Shown piece after piece: positions 9,075 through 16,210 of a stretch of 18,893 bases of DNA (position 1 is its first letter; every line of letters begins with the position of its first letter). Below the pieces are notes generated by a model. It was given only the letters and a program-made list of their open reading frames with translations. It did no database searches and had not been told where the DNA came from. The stretch is from Ferroglobus sp. (GTDB lineage: Archaea > Halobacteriota > Archaeoglobi > Archaeoglobales > Archaeoglobaceae), in the NCBI GenBank assembly GCA_015520115.1, contig WAQS01000014.1, forward strand, positions 1-18,893. The letters are read 5' to 3'. The position numbers were made by a program, and so were the translations under genes.

Positions 9075-9280
9075 CGGTAATCTTAGCAACCTTTTGACAA
9101 CTAATAAAAAATTTATGAATGCGATAATTAAGTATGACTCTCCTCAGATGGTTTTTCGCAGCTCTTCCCCACACTCCTTTCGGAATTCACATAAGATTAT
9201 TTTAGTGTATATGTTCGTTCAAATTTTGAAAAATATTTGGGATGATTAATTTTTTATTCACTTTTTCAACCCTAATCCAT

Positions 9281-12073
9281 ATGGATTTTAGAGAGATTGA
9301 AGAAAAGTGGCAGAAGAGGTGGGAGGAAAGCGGAATTTTTCAGGCTGATCCGGATAACAGAGAGAAGTTTTTCATAACCATTCCGTATCCGTATTTGAAC
9401 GGAAATCTTCACGCCGGTCACACGAGAACGTTCACGATCGGAGATGCTGTTGCAAGGTACAAAAGGATGCTTGGTTACAATGTCCTCTTTCCGATGGGCT
9501 TTCACGTTACTGGTACTCCCATAATCGGTCTGGCTGAGCTCATACAGAAGAGAGATGAGAGAACGATTAGGGTTTACACGCAGTACCATAACGTTCCCGA
9601 GGACGTTCTTCTGACTTTAACGACTCCCGAGAGGATAGTCGAATACTTTTCCAAAGAAGCGGAAAGGGCTATGAGGATGATCGGCTACTCTATAGACTGG
9701 CGGAGAAAATTCACGACGATGGATGAATGCTATCAGAAATTCATCGAGTGGCAGTACTGGAGGTTGAAGGAGAAGGGGTTGATCGTTAAAGGCTCGCATC
9801 CAGTGAGATTTTGCCCGAACGACAACAATCCGGTGGAAGACCACGACCTTTTGATGGGTGAAGAAGCTACGATTGTTGAGTACACGGTTATCAAATTCAA
9901 GTCCGAGGACGGAGTTATCTTCCCCTGCGCAACCCTCCGTCCTGAAACGGTTTTTGGAGTCACGAACATCTGGTTGAAGCCTACAAAGTACGTTTTGGCT
10001 AAAGTTAATGGAGAGATGTGGATCGTGAGTTTTGAAGCCTTCGAGAAGTTGAAGTACTTTGATAAGAAGGTCGAAAAGTTGGGGGAAATCGATGCCAAGG
10101 AGTACTTTGGAAGGTTTGTTGAAAATCCGGTGACTAAGGAAAAAGTGCCGATCCTTCCCGCTGAGTTCGTCGACACCGACAACGCTACCGGAGTCGTAAT
10201 GAGCGTTCCGGCTCACGCTCCCTACGATTACGTTGCCTTAAAGCAGCTTGCAAAGGATGAAGAAACTTTGAAAAAATACGGAATTGATAGGAAACTCGTT
10301 GAGAGCTTGAAGCCCATAGTTCTGATAAAAATAGAGGACGAGGATTACGAAGTTCCGGCTAATGAAATAGTTGAGGTGATGGGGATAAGTGATCAGAAGG
10401 ATGAAGCTCTGGAGAAGGCTACGAAGATAATCTACAAGAAGGAGTATCACAAAGGAGTTATGCTTGAAAACACGTTCTTCCCCAACATTCCGGTTGCAGA
10501 AGCGAAAGACAAGGTTCACGATTACCTGATTAAAAACAACCTTGGAGATGTCTTCTACGAGTTTAGTGAAAAGCCGGTGGTTTGTAGGTGCGGGACGAAG
10601 TGTGTTGTTAAAGTCGTGAAGGATCAGTGGTTTATAAACTATTCAAACGAGGAATGGAAGAGGAAGGTGCTTGAACATCTCGAAAGAATGACGATAATTC
10701 CAGACTACTACAAAAAGGAGTTCAGGAATAAAATTGAATGGCTAAAGGACAAGGCTTGTGCAAGGAGAAAAGGACTGGGAACGAGAATTCCTTGGGATAA
10801 AGAGTGGCTCATAGAAAGCTTGTCTGATTCGACAATTTACATGTCCTACTACGTAATCGCTAAATTCGTCAATTCCGGAAAGCTCAAACCAGAAAACCTC
10901 GTTCCAGAGTTTTTCGACTACGTGTTTTTAAGCAAAGGAAGTGTCGAGGAAGTTGCTAAAAAAAGCGGTTTGAGCAAAGAGGTTATAGAAGAGGTGAAGA
11001 GGGAGTTCGAGTACTGGTATCCGGTGGATCTGAGAAGCTCCGGGAAAGACTTGGTCGCTAACCACCTTCTGTTCTTCCTCTTCCATCACGTGGCGCTCTT
11101 CCCGGAAAAGTACTGGCCGAAAGCTATAGCTGTAAACGGTTACGTCAGCTTGGAAGGACAGAAGATGAGCAAGAGTAAAGGGCCGCTCTTGACTATGAAG
11201 AAGGCTGTTGAGGAATTCGGAGCTGATGTGACGAGGCTCTACATCTTGCATGCGGCTGAGTACGATAGCGACGCTGACTGGAGGAGGAAGGATGTAGAAG
11301 GGTTGGCGAACAATCTGAGGAGGTTCTACGAAATAGTGAAGGAGAACTACTTCAAAGAGCCAAAAGAAGTGACGACTCTCGATAAATGGCTTATTAGCAG
11401 AATGCAGAAAGCGATTAAAGAAACGAGAGATGCTATGGAAAAACTTCAGACGAGGAGAGCGGTAAACGCTGCTTTCTTTGAGTTAATGAACGACGTCAGG
11501 TGGTATCTGAGGAGGGGAGGAAGGAATCTCGTTTTAATTCTCGACGATTGGATTAAGCTTCTCGCTCCTTTCGCACCCCACATCTGCGAAGAGCTTTGGA
11601 GCTTGAAGCATGATAGCTTCGTTAGCCTTGAGAGGTATCCAGAATACGACGAGTCGAAGGTTGATGAGAAGGCTGAGGTGGCTGAGAATTACATCAGAAC
11701 ACTTTTGAGAGACATATCCGAGATTATGAAGTTCGTTAAGGATGCGAAGGAAGTTTACATCGCAGTTGCTGAGGACTGGAAGAGGGAGGTGGCTAAGATA
11801 GCTAAGCAAACCGGGAACATGAAAGAAGCGATGAAGGTGATAATGAGCGATGAGAGATTCAAGGATTTGAAGAAGGAAATTCCATCTTTCGTAAAGAGAC
11901 TTTTCAAAGAGGGCTTCGACTTCTACGAGATCGACGAGAGAAAAGTTATTTCGGAGGCTATAGAATTCTTTGAAAAAGAGCTAAGAGTTAAGGTTTACCT
12001 TGACGAAAGCAAGGTGCCGGAAGAGAAGAGAAAAGCCGCTATGCCAGGAAAACCGGCGATATACGTTGTATGA
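9281..12073 (+). CDS. leuS: Leucyl-tRNA synthetase
   Basis: Class I aminoacyl-tRNA synthetase of the archaeal/eukaryal LeuRS type, about 930 residues, charging tRNA-Leu. The HIGH-like signature is HAGH at residues 44-47 (PYPYLNGNLHAGHTRTF) and the KMSKS motif is at 628-632 (GQKMSKSKGP). The CP1 editing domain lies between them, with TLRPET at 218-223 and the editing-site Asp at 316 in VPAHAPYDYV. Metal-binding-type cysteines occur in CRCGTKC. I start at ATG 9281 (MDFREIEEKWQKRW), the usual LeuRS N-terminus; an in-frame ATG at 9242 would add 13 hydrophobic residues untypical of the family. No ribosome binding site precedes 9281, and an A/T-rich stretch at about 9249-9257 would suit a leaderless transcript. 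The stop codon overlaps the next gene (ATGA). Confidence 0.97.
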   Translation: MDFREIEEKWQKRWEESGIFQADPDNREKFFITIPYPYLNGNLHAGHTRTFTIGDAVARYKRMLGYNVLFPMGFHVTGTPIIGLAELIQKRDERTIRVYTQYHNVPEDVLLTLTTPERIVEYFSKEAERAMRMIGYSIDWRRKFTTMDECYQKFIEWQYWRLKEKGLIVKGSHPVRFCPNDNNPVEDHDLLMGEEATIVEYTVIKFKSEDGVIFPCATLRPETVFGVTNIWLKPTKYVLAKVNGEMWIVSFEAFEKLKYFDKKVEKLGEIDAKEYFGRFVENPVTKEKVPILPAEFVDTDNATGVVMSVPAHAPYDYVALKQLAKDEETLKKYGIDRKLVESLKPIVLIKIEDEDYEVPANEIVEVMGISDQKDEALEKATKIIYKKEYHKGVMLENTFFPNIPVAEAKDKVHDYLIKNNLGDVFYEFSEKPVVCRCGTKCVVKVVKDQWFINYSNEEWKRKVLEHLERMTIIPDYYKKEFRNKIEWLKDKACARRKGLGTRIPWDKEWLIESLSDSTIYMSYYVIAKFVNSGKLKPENLVPEFFDYVFLSKGSVEEVAKKSGLSKEVIEEVKREFEYWYPVDLRSSGKDLVANHLLFFLFHHVALFPEKYWPKAIAVNGYVSLEGQKMSKSKGPLLTMKKAVEEFGADVTRLYILHAAEYDSDADWRRKDVEGLANNLRRFYEIVKENYFKEPKEVTTLDKWLISRMQKAIKETRDAMEKLQTRRAVNAAFFELMNDVRWYLRRGGRNLVLILDDWIKLLAPFAPHICEELWSLKHDSFVSLERYPEYDESKVDEKAEVAENYIRTLLRDISEIMKFVKDAKEVYIAVAEDWKREVAKIAKQTGNMKEAMKVIMSDERFKDLKKEIPSFVKRLFKEGFDFYEIDERKVISEAIEFFEKELRVKVYLDESKVPEEKRKAAMPGKPAIYVV

Positions 12074-12918
12074 AGATTGCTGACGGAATTTACTTTATTG
12101 AGGGGAGAAATAAGGGAAAGTATCCTTACTGCAACTCGTTAATAGTTGGGAATGTCCTCATAGACGCTGGCTGCGGAATAGATGTCGTTAGGGAGCTCTC
12201 GGAAAAAGTTGATTTTCTTCTTTTAACCCACACTCACCCAGACCACGCTGCGGGAGCTTGGATTTTCAACGAAGTTGGGAAAAGAGTTCTCTCACCGAAT
12301 GTTGAAACTGAGATAGAGGTGCTTGCGAAAAGATTTGCCCCACCCTTAGCGGAAAAGTGGATGAAGGTTGTTTCTGAAGTTATGGGGCTGAAATCATTCA
12401 AAGCGGAAAAGTATGAAAGCGGGGAAGTTATAAAGGCTTCAAATCACGAGATAGAGACGATTAAAGTTGAAGGACACACAAAGGATATGCACGTGTTCTT
12501 AGTGGACGGAAAGATTCTGTTTGGAGCGGATGTTGACTTAACGAAATTCGGACCCTGGTATGGAAATCCAGAAAGCGATCCGGAAAAGTTCGAAAAAAGC
12601 GTGAGAAAACTTGAAAATCTTGACTTCGAAGTTTACGTTAGCTCCCATGAAAGAATTTTTGGCAGAGAAGAGGCTCTGAAAAAGCTTAAAGAATTCGTTT
12701 CTCATTTTAAAAAGCGGGAAGAGAAAATCCTTGAAGCGTTAAGAACTCCGAAGAGTTTAGAGGAACTTGTAAAACTTTCTCCAATCTACGGAAAGAAGAA
12801 CAGCCTTTTCAAAGAGCTCTTGGATTATTTCGAAGGAAACATGATCAGAAAACACCTTGAGATTTTGATGAGAAAGGGCAAGGTTACGAAAATCGGAGAG
12901 AAGTTCGTAAAAAATTAG
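12070..12918 (+). CDS. Metallo-beta-lactamase-fold hydrolase (LACTB2/glyoxalase II-like)
   Basis: A 282-residue MBL-superfamily hydrolase. The full set of dinuclear metal ligands is visible: THTHPDHAAG (His54, His56, Asp58, His59), GHTKDMH (His136), FGADVD (Asp154) and SSHERIF (His193). Residues from about 210 form a charged helical C-terminal segment with a winged-helix look (EEKILEALRTPKSLEELVKLS ... HLEILMRKGKVTKIG), the arrangement seen in LACTB2-like proteins. The substrate is unknown: thioesters such as S-lactoylglutathione analogues or RNA (LACTB2 is an endoribonuclease) are both possible. The ATG overlaps the leuS stop by four bases, so the two are co-transcribed and probably translationally coupled. 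Its 3' end overlaps by four bases a convergent small gene on the other strand. Confidence 0.88.
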   Translation: MKIADGIYFIEGRNKGKYPYCNSLIVGNVLIDAGCGIDVVRELSEKVDFLLLTHTHPDHAAGAWIFNEVGKRVLSPNVETEIEVLAKRFAPPLAEKWMKVVSEVMGLKSFKAEKYESGEVIKASNHEIETIKVEGHTKDMHVFLVDGKILFGADVDLTKFGPWYGNPESDPEKFEKSVRKLENLDFEVYVSSHERIFGREEALKKLKEFVSHFKKREEKILEALRTPKSLEELVKLSPIYGKKNSLFKELLDYFEGNMIRKHLEILMRKGKVTKIGEKFVKN

Positions 12919-13094
12919 AAAAGCAATCTGTTGTCTACATCTTTTACCGCATCTCTCACACAGAAGTATTCCTTCTTAACTTTTTTCAAGTACTTGCATC
13001 TTTTTCCGGTGTAGCCGGAAATGCAGAGCTGGCAATCTTCTGGATATACCCTTTTTACTCCTAATCCGTACTTCTCTATCATCAGCTCCAGCAT
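12915..13094 (-). CDS. Small four-cysteine protein, function unknown
   Basis: A 59-residue open frame starting MLELMIEKYGLGVKRVYPED and ending DNRLLF. Four cysteines, Cys21, Cys24, Cys33 and Cys45, are spaced C-x2-C-x8-C-x11-C, suggesting a small zinc- or iron-sulfur-binding knuckle; the middle is very basic (GKRCKYLKKVKKEY). The start is supported by a strong ribosome binding site, GGGGGTGG, four bases before the ATG. The stop codon overlaps by four bases the stop of the convergent MBL-fold gene, which fits compact coding use of the whole interval. I do not recognise the family. It lies 80 bases downstream of the RNase P RNA on the same strand, which may be coincidence. A nucleic-acid-binding or metal-storage role is speculative. 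Confidence 0.7.
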   Translation of the reverse strand: MLELMIEKYGLGVKRVYPEDCQLCISGYTGKRCKYLKKVKKEYFCVRDAVKDVDNRLLF

Positions 13095-13146
13095 ATTTCC
13101 ACCCCCGTTATCGTGAGAATAGCTTAAACCTCTTTTGTCTTTTCTT

Positions 13147-13160
13147 GAATAAAAATATTC
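13147..13160 (-). terminator. Possible terminator of RNase P RNA / promoter of small gene
   Basis: Downstream of the RNase P RNA the minus strand reads GAATATTTTTATTC, a five-base inverted repeat around a T5 run. It could end the RNase P transcript. The same A/T-rich core, centred about 27 bases before 13127, could instead serve as TATA box for the small four-cysteine gene. A second candidate TATA (GGTTTAAG, 13130-13123) lies closer to that gene. Confidence 0.35.
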
Positions 13161-13174
13161 CGATTGTTAATTTT

Positions 13175-13427
13175 GGGGGAGAGGTGGTAGTAAGCCCCCT
13201 TCTGTTTGAGGCGGCATTCGTCTAAGCGGCTTACGCCTTGCACCGGCGGGGACGGCGCGTTTCATCCCGCTTGGGTGATCTCAGCCTTTCGGCTTCCTCG
13301 CGTATCCCCAAGCGGGTGTCGTTTCTGTGCCGGAGCCACGCCTCTCGGCGTGACGCCTTGCGGCGTCCCGCCATTAACGGTGGGGGGACTTTCCTCCTCT
13401 CGGGAAGCCGCCCTCCACCTCTCCCCC
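13175..13427 (-). ncRNA. rnpB: RNase P RNA (archaeal)
   Basis: The catalytic RNA of RNase P, which removes 5' leaders from pre-tRNA. On the minus strand the ends pair in a perfect 13-bp P1 helix (13415-13427 with 13175-13187). The universal core is clear: GAGGAAAGTCCCCCC (near 13399-13385), CAGAAACGAC (13327-13318), AGACGAATGCCGCC, and CAGAAGGGGGCTTACTA, whose end pairs with the first block as helix P4. CACC/GGTG and GGCGGG/CCCGCC fit P5 and P7. Two adjacent GNRA hairpins follow (13367-13352, loop GCAA; 13352-13337, loop GAGA), then a long P10-P11-P12 arm with a GAAA loop (13294-13283). The region is far richer in G+C than its surroundings, as expected for a hyperthermophile structured RNA. 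Exact ends are inferred from P1. The open frames across it on the plus strand are not genes. Confidence 0.95.
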
Positions 13428-13452
13428 AATTAATAAAGTTAGCTTTCGAAGT

Positions 13453-13466
13453 ACTTAAATTTTAAG
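13453..13466 (-). promoter_or_regulatory. TATA/BRE promoter of RNase P RNA
   Basis: ATTTAAGT (13460-13453) lies 26-33 bases before the predicted RNA 5' end at 13427, the canonical archaeal TATA spacing, with purine-rich BRE-like bases just upstream. It overlaps the last codons and stop of speE, so the RNA appears to have its own promoter rather than relying on readthrough from the superoperon. Confidence 0.65.
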
Positions 13467-14283
13467 CCTCCTCTATCAACTTTTCAATCCATCTCGGAAG
13501 AGAAAAGCTTGCAACGTGAACTTCGGGAGAATAGTACTTTGTTTCCAGTTCTCTGCTTTCGAATCTTTCCTTTACGACTTTTAAATTAAGTTCAAAGCTT
13601 TTCGCTATAGCATAGCTCCACAGTCCGAGGGGGTAAGTTGGAACGAAACCAAGGTAGATTTTAAAGCTTTCAAAAACGTTTTTCAAACTCCTAACAACTT
13701 GCTTGAAGTAGTCTCTTTGGGCGAAAGGAGATTGGGATTGGGTCGTGAAGATGTCGCATTTTTTATTGGAGAGCTTGTAGAACTCCTCTTCCGAAATTCT
13801 CACGCTGAAGGGGTTTGGATCTGTACCATCGACTATTATCACGTCGAACCTCTCTTTTGACTCTTTTAAAAATTCGTATCCGTCCTCAACGAGAACGCTC
13901 ACTCTACTATCTTCAAACGCTCCTTTGTCTATCCCTATGTACCTCTTGCTGAGCTCTATGACTTCCCCGTCTATTTCAACGAGGAGGGCTTCTTCCGGAT
14001 CGTGCTTTAGGACCTCTCTGAGACTTCCTCCATCTCCTCCCCCGACAATGAGAACCTTTTTCGGATTTTTGTGAGAAATTAGAGGAACGTGAACGAGCAT
14101 TTCGTGATAAAAAGCTTCATCCTTTTCGGTCAGCTGCACTTTGCCATCTAAAACGAGCATTTTGCCAAAACTTACGGTTTCGTATATTTCTATTTTCTGA
14201 AACTTGCTGAATTTCTCGACGATCTTTTTCTTTACTGCAATCTTTAAAGCTGAGCCGTTATAATCTTCGACGAACCATTCCAT
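13462..14283 (-). CDS. speE: Spermidine synthase-like aminopropyltransferase
   Basis: A 273-residue polyamine aminopropyltransferase of the usual family length. Motifs: the N-terminal beta domain with MLVLDGKVQLTEKDEAFYHE (residues 42-61, substrate gate and polyamine contacts), the Rossmann glycine loop VGGGDGGSLRE (80-90), the ribose-binding acidic VEID (102-105), EDGYEFL (133-139) and the catalytic-site DGTDPNPF (152-159). It transfers aminopropyl from decarboxylated S-adenosylmethionine to a diamine; whether the acceptor is putrescine, agmatine or a longer amine cannot be told, and hyperthermophiles often make long or branched polyamines. It is the last gene of the superoperon, 12 bases after rpoP, without a strong ribosome binding site. 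Its final codons overlap the promoter of the RNase P RNA. Confidence 0.92.
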   Translation of the reverse strand: MEWFVEDYNGSALKIAVKKKIVEKFSKFQKIEIYETVSFGKMLVLDGKVQLTEKDEAFYHEMLVHVPLISHKNPKKVLIVGGGDGGSLREVLKHDPEEALLVEIDGEVIELSKRYIGIDKGAFEDSRVSVLVEDGYEFLKESKERFDVIIVDGTDPNPFSVRISEEEFYKLSNKKCDIFTTQSQSPFAQRDYFKQVVRSLKNVFESFKIYLGFVPTYPLGLWSYAIAKSFELNLKVVKERFESRELETKYYSPEVHVASFSLPRWIEKLIEEA

Positions 14284-14295
14284 AAAACGAAAAAG

Positions 14296-14439
14296 TTAGA
14301 TTGCCTTAACCCTCTTTTTCATAGCCGGTGGACGGGGCTTCATAACAATCCTGCTTCCACACTTCGGACACTGTATTCTGTTCCTCACAAGATCCACATC
14401 TACCTCGGATTTGCAGAAGACGCAGATGTACAAGCTCAC
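14296..14439 (-). CDS. rpoP: DNA-directed RNA polymerase subunit P (Rpb12-like)
   Basis: A 47-residue protein too short for most gene finders. The sequence (MSLYICVFCKSEVDVDL at the start, KPRPPAMKKRVKAI at the end) has the two zinc-binding pairs CVFC (Cys6, Cys9) and CPKC (Cys24, Cys27) and the basic KPRPP-x3-KRVKAI tail characteristic of archaeal RpoP, homologue of eukaryotic Rpb12/Rpc10. It is a small structural zinc subunit of RNA polymerase. The start is a GTG overlapping the rpl37ae stop by three bases (GTGA); a TTG six bases downstream is an alternative. The order L37Ae-RpoP after the exosome genes is the conserved archaeal arrangement. Confidence 0.9.
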   Translation of the reverse strand: MSLYICVFCKSEVDVDLVRNRIQCPKCGSRIVMKPRPPAMKKRVKAI

Positions 14440-14696
14440 TCCCTCCTGCTTATAGCCTGCTCAACGATTTTTCTTGCGGAAGTTTCTGGAATGTAAGTTC
14501 CACCGGCGAACTTGTAACCGCAGCTCTTACATTCCCAGATAGCTGTTCCCACTCTTTTCACAGCTCTCTTCCCGCATCTTCTACAGACGTACTTTCTTCT
14601 TTGCTGTACTTCAATTTCAACGACAGCTCTCCTGATCCTAAGCCCATATCTTGCTCCAAACCTTCCGGCCATCTTAACCTTCTTCGTCCTTGCCAT
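14436..14696 (-). CDS. rpl37ae: 50S ribosomal protein L37Ae
   Basis: An 86-residue basic ribosomal protein of the large subunit. The zinc ribbon is CRRC (Cys38, Cys41) and CKSC (Cys56, Cys59), preceded by GRFGARYGLRIRRAV, the family N-terminus. The ATG is four bases after the rrp42 stop, and its ribosome binding site GAGGTG lies within the last codons of rrp42. It is a fixed member of the archaeal exosome superoperon. The length is normal and nothing looks unusual. Confidence 0.95.
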   Translation of the reverse strand: MARTKKVKMAGRFGARYGLRIRRAVVEIEVQQRRKYVCRRCGKRAVKRVGTAIWECKSCGYKFAGGTYIPETSARKIVEQAISRRE

Positions 14697-14699
14697 TTC

Positions 14700-15479
14700 T
14701 TACACCTCTGCCAGCAGTTTTCTCACTTCCCTTGCTTTCCTAATGCTCAACTCGATCGCTTCATAAAACTTTTCCTCCGGGAGTAAGTACGAGCCACTTT
14801 TTTGAATCGCCACGATGTTGTCTTCGCTGTCAGTCGTTATCGTTAAGAAGTTCTTCGCAACACTCGTCTCATCTTTTATCGGATCTACGAGTATCCTGTT
14901 TTCAACTATAAGCGAGGTAATTGCAACTGGCAGATCTCTGACCGGTAGCGGAAAGTCGTCTCCGATTTCGAACCTCTCTGCTGGAACGATCGTGTTCAGC
15001 AGAGCAGCTATGGCTCCCAAGGCAGAAGCGTCGAGCAGATTTCCGTCATCGTCTAAAGCCCATATGTCTATGAATATCAACCAAACCTTTTCTCCCTCCT
15101 CTATGCAAAGCTTCTCCAAGTCCACAGCTTCGCTCTCTCTAATTCCCCTGTCGACGACTCTCGCGAGTTCTATAGCATTTTCATCCGGAGGACCCGGCTC
15201 AAAAGTCGGGGAAGCCAAGGGAACGAGTTCAGCGTTCGTAATAATTATCCCCTTATCTGGGGCGTCTGGGAAAGGCTCTCCGGGCTGCATTTTCACTCCA
15301 ACCAGTACTTGGGTATTTCCGAGCTTTACCAAAGCAGAACCTTCCGCCTTTTCGATGATTCCGGTTTGTATCTCTATCTTCCTCATTTCATCGAACTTTC
15401 TTCCGTCTACTCTCTCTCCATCCCTAATCTTTGAGAGAACGTAGTCCCTTCTAACTTCAGCAAGTATATCGTCGTTCAT
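14700..15479 (-). CDS. rrp42: Exosome complex subunit Rrp42
   Basis: A 259-residue RNase PH-fold protein, the non-catalytic partner that alternates with Rrp41 in the archaeal exosome hexamer. Visible family segments are RVDGRKFDEMRKIEIQTG (near residues 20-37), GSALVKLGNTQVLVGVK, PLASPTFEPGPPDE and IDIWALDDDGNLLDASALGA. The active-site acidic pattern GEAD of Rrp41 is absent, here replaced in the LVDPIKDETSV region, as expected for Rrp42. It helps bind RNA and forms the catalytic interface. Its start overlaps the rrp41 stop by four bases, allowing coupled translation that would give equal amounts of the two ring subunits. Confidence 0.95.
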   Translation of the reverse strand: MNDDILAEVRRDYVLSKIRDGERVDGRKFDEMRKIEIQTGIIEKAEGSALVKLGNTQVLVGVKMQPGEPFPDAPDKGIIITNAELVPLASPTFEPGPPDENAIELARVVDRGIRESEAVDLEKLCIEEGEKVWLIFIDIWALDDDGNLLDASALGAIAALLNTIVPAERFEIGDDFPLPVRDLPVAITSLIVENRILVDPIKDETSVAKNFLTITTDSEDNIVAIQKSGSYLLPEEKFYEAIELSIRKAREVRKLLAEV

Positions 15480-16210
15480 TCTTCAACCTCCTCAACCTTG
15501 TACTTCTTCATTATCGCTTCCCTTTGAAGCTTGTAAATCTCCATCGCACCTTTTTTAGCCAGCTCCACCGCTTGCAGCAACTCCTCCTTTGAAACTCGCC
15601 CGTCCATTTGCAGTAGAGCTATCGACTCTATTTTTCCGTTTCTTATGAAGAATGCGAAGGGAATGTCCGCTTCGCCGTAGTTGTCTTCCTCTTTCATTGG
15701 ATCGAGAACTAAAACGCCCTCCACTTTTGCTACGGCAACACTCGTAATAATTCCCTTCATTGGAATTCCCGCATCAACCAACGCGACGCTTGCGGCGTTT
15801 AAGCAAGCTGTTCTACTTCCTGCATCAGCTTGCAGAACTTCGACGAATATATCTATACTGCTTCTCGGAAAGAGCTCTTTCATTATTATCGACTCAAGAG
15901 CCTCTCTGCTGACTTTGGAAATCTCGACGCTCCTTCTATCCGGACCGGGTCTCTTTCTCTCCTCAACGCTAAAGGGTGCCATGTTGTATCTATATCTGAC
16001 TATTGCCTGCGTGGGATCTGCTAAGTGTTTTGGCTGAACTTTTCTCGGTCCGTAAACTGCTGCCATTACCTTGTTTTTCCCCATTTCCAAGTAACAGCTT
16101 CCATCAGCGTTTTTTAAAACTCCGGCTTCAATTTTTATCGGTCTCAGTTCGTCGGGTAACCTTCCGTCAAGTCTTCTTCCATCGACTATAAGCTTAACTT
16201 CCTCCTGCAT
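15476..16210 (-). CDS. rrp41: Exosome complex exonuclease Rrp41
   Basis: The phosphorolytic subunit of the archaeal exosome (RNase PH fold), 244 residues from the start chosen here; it degrades RNA 3' to 5' using phosphate and can add tails in reverse. Diagnostic segments are [39 protein letters not shown] (described as residues about 73-93), [18 protein letters not shown] and [13 protein letters not shown] with the catalytic acidic residues. I prefer ATG 16210 ([11 protein letters not shown]) to the in-frame GTG at 16222, because the GTG lies inside the ribosome binding site AAGGTGAG (16225-16218) eight bases upstream of the ATG. The gene overlaps rrp4 by 17 bases and rrp42 by four. It closely resembles the A. 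fulgidus protein as I remember it. Confidence 0.96.
   Translation of the reverse strand: MQEEVKLIVDGRRLDGRLPDELRPIKIEAGVLKNADGSCYLEMGKNKVMAAVYGPRKVQPKHLADPTQAIVRYRYNMAPFSVEERKRPGPDRRSVEISKVSREALESIIMKELFPRSSIDIFVEVLQADAGSRTACLNAASVALVDAGIPMKGIITSVAVAKVEGVLVLDPMKEEDNYGEADIPFAFFIRNGKIESIALLQMDGRVSKEELLQAVELAKKGAMEIYKLQREAIMKKYKVEEVEE

Larger units (their letters stand above)
8893..9280. other. Divergent intergenic region between nar operon and leuS
   Basis: This 388-base spacer separates two divergent transcription units and must hold both promoters. It is AT-rich, especially 8971-9120, with a palindromic TATA-like element at 9067-9074. The part at 9125-9190 is visibly richer in G+C than its flanks. 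Two very short open frames occur: 24 codons on the minus strand (8893-8967), whose stop abuts the cytochrome start, and 23 codons on the plus strand (9134-9205). Neither has a ribosome binding site. I see no tRNA, no convincing C/D-box RNA and no clear FNR-type operator here. Confidence 0.6.

Noticed and set aside
9242..9280. N-terminal extension of leuS from the ATG at 9242
   Set aside because: The extra 13 residues are hydrophobic and unlike LeuRS N-termini, while MDFREIEEKWQKRW at 9281 is the standard start; no ribosome binding site clearly supports 9242.
8893..9280. FNR- or NarL-type operator for nitrate/oxygen control
   Set aside because: No TTGAT-N4-ATCAA-like palindrome or heptamer pair is visible, and archaea of this group use other regulators.
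9617..10216. A 199-codon open frame on the minus strand inside leuS
   Set aside because: It runs antisense to the CP1 region of LeuRS, whose conserved motifs are all in the plus frame; no recognisable domain is present.
13206..13465. Two overlapping 75-codon open frames on the plus strand
   Set aside because: They lie antisense to the RNase P RNA, whose high G+C content produces open frames; the conserved core motifs of the RNA on the minus strand explain the region fully.
14815..15444. A 209-codon open frame on the plus strand inside rrp42
   Set aside because: Its Ser-rich composition is typical of an antisense shadow; Rrp42 on the minus strand is intact and recognisable.
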